Assembly: GCA_024196135.1 (NCBI GenBank)
Contig: JAMQCK010001283.1
Coordinates: 1-10,035, forward strand
DNA length: 10,035 nt
Reading direction: 5' to 3'
Source of the DNA: Pleurotus ostreatus/Saccharomyces cerevisiae fusant
Lineage: Eukaryota; Opisthokonta
Below the pieces are notes generated by a model. The model was not told the origin of the DNA. It ran no database searches and saw only the letters and a program-made list of their open reading frames with translations. Of this stretch, positions 7,987 through 10,035 are shown piece after piece. Position numbers and translations under genes: made by a program. How positions within the stretch are numbered: position 1 is the first letter of the stretch; every line of letters begins with the position of its first letter.

Positions 7987-8512
7987 CTATAGATCTGAGA
8001 TCGGGGCGTTTGTTTGTTGGGCACGCGTCCGCCGATACAGCTTGGCCCGAACATTTAAGGCGTCTGTCTGTGTTTCCCTTTCCGCATTCCTCACTCTCAC
8101 CCCCATCATCGCGCCGTTTGCGTCGCGGTGTTTGTCAACCTCGCGTCGCTTTTTATCGCTAGTTTTCATCGTCGTGTTCGAGTTGGGTTGGCGATCTTGC
8201 CTCAAGGCTTGCCGATCCCCCACTCGTCCCTGACAGGAAACTTGCGCTTTGCACTCATCTCCCTTCACGTCGTCGCCGAGTGGCCGACATACCCATCGTC
8301 CTTGTCTGCGTAGACGTCGTCAGAATTGACTAGTCGCGTGTACGGGGAGGGTTCACTTACCTCAACACCTTTGCCCAGGCAGTAGGCGCCCTGCCACTGT
8401 CCTCGACTTGCAACAACATCAAGCGCGACCACTGCGCCCATCGATCGCCGGGTTATACCCTGCACATCCCTCAGCACTTGCCACTCACTCGTTGGCGCGC
8501 GACCTCCGCCAT
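7987..8512 (-). CDS. Candidate small orphan gene, 4 exons, 116 aa, basic protein
   Basis: Exons 8512-8489, 8431-8361, 8305-8293 and 8229-7987 (TAG stop) are separated by introns of 57, 55 and 63 nt with GTGAGT, GTAAGT and GTATGT donors and CAG acceptors. All phases agree. The product begins MAEVARQRWSRLMLLQVED and its second half is Arg/Gln/Lys-rich, with TSDKKRREVDKHRDANG. The 13-nt third exon is unusually small. An alternative reading starts upstream without splicing the first intron and ends at a TAG at 8159-8161 with a Ser/Glu-rich tail, so the frame is not settled. No family is recognised. The start lies 54 bp from the divergent gene at 8567. Confidence 0.35.
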
Positions 8513-8566
8513 CGACGACTAAGCAATCACTTTCGACGAACCTCCACTTTCAAACTCGACCTCATC
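8513..8566. promoter_or_regulatory. Very short divergent spacer
   Basis: This 54-bp spacer lies between the minus-strand ATG at 8512 and the plus-strand ATG at 8567. It is CT-rich near the plus gene, as fungal 5' leaders often are. If both genes are real, their 5' leaders must overlap. I see no TATA box. Confidence 0.3.
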
Positions 8567-10035
8567 ATGTCTCCCCCCTCCAAGTCGCCGGGGTAAGCGC
8601 TAGTAGAGCATACACAGCCATACAGGTACTCACTCATTCTGTAGCTCGGATCGCTCAAGTTCGAGCTCACAGTCCCCACGATCTCGCTGGCTTCCACGGG
8701 ACGCACCATTGCCTCGCGATCTACAGGGCTTGTAAGTGATGCGGTAAACTTCGAGAACAGTACAACTGACCTTCGAGCAGTATGAGCCCTCCTACCCAGC
8801 ACACCTCAATGAACCCCCCAAGCCCTTACTATGCTAGCTCTGAAGCGGGAAGGTAAGCGACTGCATGAAGAAAGCGGAGTCACGTACTGAGGCATATAGC
8901 AGCTCCTCTAACTCCTCCCTCTCCTCTGGCGTCTCCGACTCCTCAAGGGGATCGCTTGCCTTCATCATCAACGAGCCAGAGCGCATCGGTGTGACCAGCT
9001 CTAAATCCCGTCAGAGGGCGGAGCTTGCCCTCCCACCACTCGAAGGAGGCCGACATTGGGTTGCCCCCGACATGATCGAGCGCAGCCAACCGGCGATGCC
9101 CCATACCTCCCCAGAGAACTCGTCGACTTCGACCAAGTCTTCGACGCGGTCACGCCCATTCCGCCCGACGACTGGCCGCCCCAGCCGCCCCGCTGCGCGA
9201 CGCCCACCTCCCACTACACGGCGCCAGCCTCCTGCTCCTCGTTCCTCGACCGGCCCATCCCATGCCCCCGGCCGCACTCCGCCCCGCCTCATCTCACCAG
9301 GTTGGGGTGCCGTTGCGGGTTCCAGTGCCTCGACAGGCGCGGGCCCATCCACTTCGACGTCGGCGGGTGCCTATGACTCCGACGACGACGCTCCCATCCC
9401 CAACCCCAAACCTCAGCGGAAGCAGCGCAAGTGCAACCCGCGCAGCGACGTGTACTCCGACTCCGTTCATCGCATGTGTCTCAGGAGATACAATCCGGGC
9501 AGGGTTGAATCTACGCACGAAGAAACCAACAGGAGAATTGCTGAGCGCGTCGAGGCCTACTACCGCAACGAGGCCATAGGCAAGTTCGAGGCCCATCAGG
9601 TATGGTGCATATGTGGGCAGAAGATCAGGTCAGAGGGTCGGAATGACTTTTACTATACGGCGGGCAGCAAGCATGCGAACAAGTGCTGGTACTTGCACAC
9701 GCTTAGCTGCGAGCGGGATAGCAAGCCTGTACCCAAAGAGCTCCGCGAAAGGCTTGCAAAGGAGAGGGAGGAGTCCTTGGAAATGGCGGTAAGCTTGGCT
9801 GGTTTTTGCGATTGAGGGCGCCAGTGCTGACGAGCACGAAGAAACCCTATCTGGAGAATGCGAAGGAAAAGTGTCGGTGCATAGAATTGGAGCGCGAATT
9901 TCCTGGGGATGAAAGGGCTCAGGCTTCAAGGGGGCCCGCGTTGAAGGAAGTCGTATCCGTCGCGAGTGCGCTGTGGATCGAAGTCGGCGGTCGGCTTCAG
10001 AGGATCACCCAGGCGGACTATCAGCGTAGGAACTT
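8567..10035 (+). CDS. Ser/Pro-rich protein with putative CxCG...HxxxC zinc-binding motif (N-terminal 421 aa, partial)
   Basis: Exons are 8567-8592, 8645-8731, 8781-8852, 8903-9788 and 9842-10035, running off the right edge. The four introns are 49-53 nt; donors are GTAAGC, GTAAGT, GTAAGC and GTAAGC and all end in AG. Phases agree (2, 2, 2, 0). The start MSPPSKSPG has A at -3. Residues 1-230 are disordered and rich in Ser, Pro, Thr and Arg. A basic patch at about 231-242 (PKPQRKQRKCNPR) could be a nuclear localisation signal. Residues 297-323 carry Cys297-x-Cys299-Gly, then His319-xxx-Cys323, with FYY between, a candidate zinc-binding unit. A charged helix follows from about 335. The last exon reads KPYLENAKEKCRC and continues open for 64 codons. 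Such motifs recur in basidiomycete proteins of unknown role, so DNA or protein binding is a guess. The start could also be the later in-frame ATG at 8782. Confidence 0.8.

Noticed and set aside
4958..8512. Transposon remnant or RIP-mutated repeat filling the gene-poor middle
   Set aside because: I found no terminal repeats, target-site duplications or transposase or reverse transcriptase motifs, and base composition is not AT-shifted as RIP would produce.

Overview
The window looks like nuclear DNA of a filamentous basidiomycete, probably an Agaricomycete. The evidence is GC-rich coding sequence, many introns of about 49-60 nt with GTRNGY donors and YAG acceptors, long disordered low-complexity proteins, and a CxCG...HxxxC cysteine motif of a kind I associate with basidiomycete hypothetical proteins. 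There is no bacterial-type operon, rRNA, tRNA, CRISPR array or recognisable transposon.

Layout. (1) 1-543, minus strand: the N-terminal 181 codons of a helical protein that runs off the left edge. (2) 749-4957, minus strand: the main gene. It has seven exons and encodes about 1294 residues: an N-terminal FHA domain, then a very long disordered region with eleven full CDK consensus sites (S/T-P-x-K/R), an acidic block, short internal repeats and a basic TRT-rich tail. This design resembles the Ki-67 family of mitotic chromosome proteins. (3) 4958-8512: about 3.5 kb with no clearly recognisable gene. It holds a plus-strand TATA box followed by a well-formed intron, two phase-consistent but unproven small minus-strand gene models (5473-6210 and 7987-8512), and unexplained exon-like fragments between them. 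(4) 8567-10035, plus strand: the first five exons of a gene for a Ser/Pro-rich protein with a CxCG...HxxxC putative zinc-binding motif. It runs off the right edge.

The genes do not form an obvious pathway. The two firm minus-strand genes lie head to tail, and each has a CACGTG E-box about 100 bp before its start codon. The right-hand gene is divergent from the weaker model at 8512, with only 54 bp between start codons. All splice sites were placed by eye from donor, branch and acceptor signals and from reading-frame continuity. They are firm for the FHA gene and the right-hand gene, and speculative in the 5.2-8.5 kb region.
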